This document shows, piece by piece, positions 63,346-64,000 of a stretch of 64,000 nucleotides of DNA (the first letter of the stretch is position 1; each line of letters begins with the position of its first letter). The stretch is taken from contig NXFV01001545.1 in the NCBI GenBank assembly GCA_002803225.1, forward strand, positions 25,042-89,041, written 5' to 3'. The position numbers and the translations under genes were made by a program. The notes under the pieces are model-generated. The model saw only the letters and a program-made list of their open reading frames with translations, was not told the origin of the DNA and did not search any database. Source of the DNA: Gamarada debralockiae. Its lineage: Eukaryota; Ascomycota; Leotiomycetes; Helotiales; Hyphodiscaceae.

Positions 63346-64000
63346 CAGTAACCGAGCCGAAGTTTGAGCCGAAACGTGCATAAAGCGCGTTTTTTCGCGA
63401 ACCGCGTTTCCTTCCTTCTACTACAACACCACATTATGCCACCACAACGAACCCCTTTGTGCGATACTGATGGCAATCGACGATATAGAGGTACTGAACT
63501 ATCTCCCTACCAAAGGGGACAGATTGTGGGCGCACGCAAAGCCGGCAATTCTCCCAAAGAGATCGAGGACAAATTAGGCCATTCGCGGGGGGCTGTACGC
63601 AGGACTTTGGAGTCCATTCATATACGCGATGAAGGCTATACTTTGCCACGCAGTGGTACTCCCTTAAAGTACACAAGCCGAGCTCGTCGGCGCATGCTTC
63701 AATGCCTACGCTTTCACCCGAAAATGACTTACAAGCAACGTCGAGAGGCCACAGGCCTCAAAATGTCCGATTCCTACATACGCGACCTTGCGATAGCTGA
63801 AGGCCTCAAACATTGGCGTGCAAAGAAGCGCCCAGAGCTTACGCCAATAGTAGCTGCTGAAAGGCTACTCTGGTGTCGTTGTAGGGCCCATTGGAAGACA
63901 AAGAAGTGGCGGGAATACATGTGGAGTGATGAGTGTTCTGTGGAGCGGGGTAAAGAGGGGGAGGTCGTCTGGGCTTGGGGCCATTCAAGCGACAAATGGA
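63346..64000 (+). mobile_element. Left part of a second Tc1/mariner-type transposon
   Basis: A TA at 63344-63345 followed by CAGTAACCGAGCCGAAGTTT is a plausible Tc1 terminal repeat 90 bp before the transposase start. The opposite end lies outside the window, so this boundary is inference. The transposase frame itself is clear. Confidence 0.6.
63436..64000 (+). CDS. Tc1/mariner-type transposase, 5' part, open to the window edge
   Basis: From ATG at 63436 the frame stays open for 188 codons to the last base of the window. An N-terminal helix-turn-helix is visible (LSPYQRGQIVGARKAGNSPK, then LGHSRGAVRRTLES). A second DNA-binding half and the first catalytic aspartate block WSDECSVERG near residue 160 follow. 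Fungal Tc1-like transposases are about 340-360 aa, so roughly the first half is present. There are no stops and no excess of TA-type changes, unlike the element at 47.1 kb. It belongs to a different subgroup, with little resemblance between the two proteins outside the catalytic blocks. Confidence 0.9.
   Translation, partial: MPPQRTPLCDTDGNRRYRGTELSPYQRGQIVGARKAGNSPKEIEDKLGHSRGAVRRTLESIHIRDEGYTLPRSGTPLKYTSRARRRMLQCLRFHPKMTYKQRREATGLKMSDSYIRDLAIAEGLKHWRAKKRPELTPIVAAERLLWCRCRAHWKTKKWREYMWSDECSVERGKEGEVVWAWGHSSDKW

Overview
The window is nuclear DNA of a filamentous ascomycete (Pezizomycotina). The protein-coding genes carry many short spliceosomal introns (42-159 bp) with GTAAGT/GTATGT-like donors and CTRAY branch points. 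The gene set is typically fungal: a HET-NACHT-WD40 protein, an SPX phosphate transporter, a secreted catalase-peroxidase, a DUF4267-like and a DUF7053-like protein, and a half-size peroxisomal ABC transporter. One DNA transposon shows a strong RIP-type (CpA to TpA) mutation pattern. A leotiomycete-like source is a guess; no marker in the window settles the class.

Layout from left to right. 0.2-4.8 kb: a two-exon HET-NACHT-WD40 allorecognition/NLR-like gene ending in 13 almost identical WD repeats. 4.8-8.2 kb: gene-poor DNA with one degenerate collagen-like ORF. 8.2-15.9 kb: DUF4267-like membrane protein, metallo-beta-lactamase-fold hydrolase, DPH1 (diphthamide synthesis) and a secreted Ala/Ser-rich, probably GPI-anchored protein whose best model needs a GC-AG intron. 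15.9-20.6 kb: eroded DNA with exon-like fragments but no gene I can assemble. 20.6-27.6 kb: four-exon SPX/phosphate transporter and seven-exon secreted catalase-peroxidase, separated by 1.5 kb holding a G-rich foldback and a 119-bp MITE-like inverted repeat. 27.6-29 kb: a gag relic and a frameshifted arrestin-like pseudogene. 29.9-36.9 kb: secreted SGNH/GDSL hydrolase and two convergent MFS transporters of different subfamilies. 38.5-44 kb: unknown basic protein, zinc alcohol dehydrogenase and an epoxide-hydrolase-like alpha/beta hydrolase. 45.5-49.6 kb: a broken CorA-like membrane protein gene split by a RIP-mutated Tc1/mariner element, then a second broken membrane-protein gene. 50.5-53.9 kb: NADPH-dependent FMN reductase, a small membrane peptide and a fungal O-fucosyltransferase-like type II membrane protein. 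55.4-57.7 kb: a broken gene with two macro domains and a charged tail. 59.1-63.0 kb: DUF7053-like protein and a five-exon ABCD-type peroxisomal transporter. 63.4-64.0 kb: the 5' part of a second Tc1-type transposase whose frame is still open and runs off the window.

The genes form no obvious biosynthetic cluster. Intact housekeeping or metabolic genes (DPH1, phosphate transporter, ABCD transporter, O-fucosyltransferase) alternate with accessory DNA: an NLR-like gene, relics broken by single-base indels, and transposons. Exon junctions given here were worked out by reading frame, splice consensus and family continuity. No alignment or transcript data were available.
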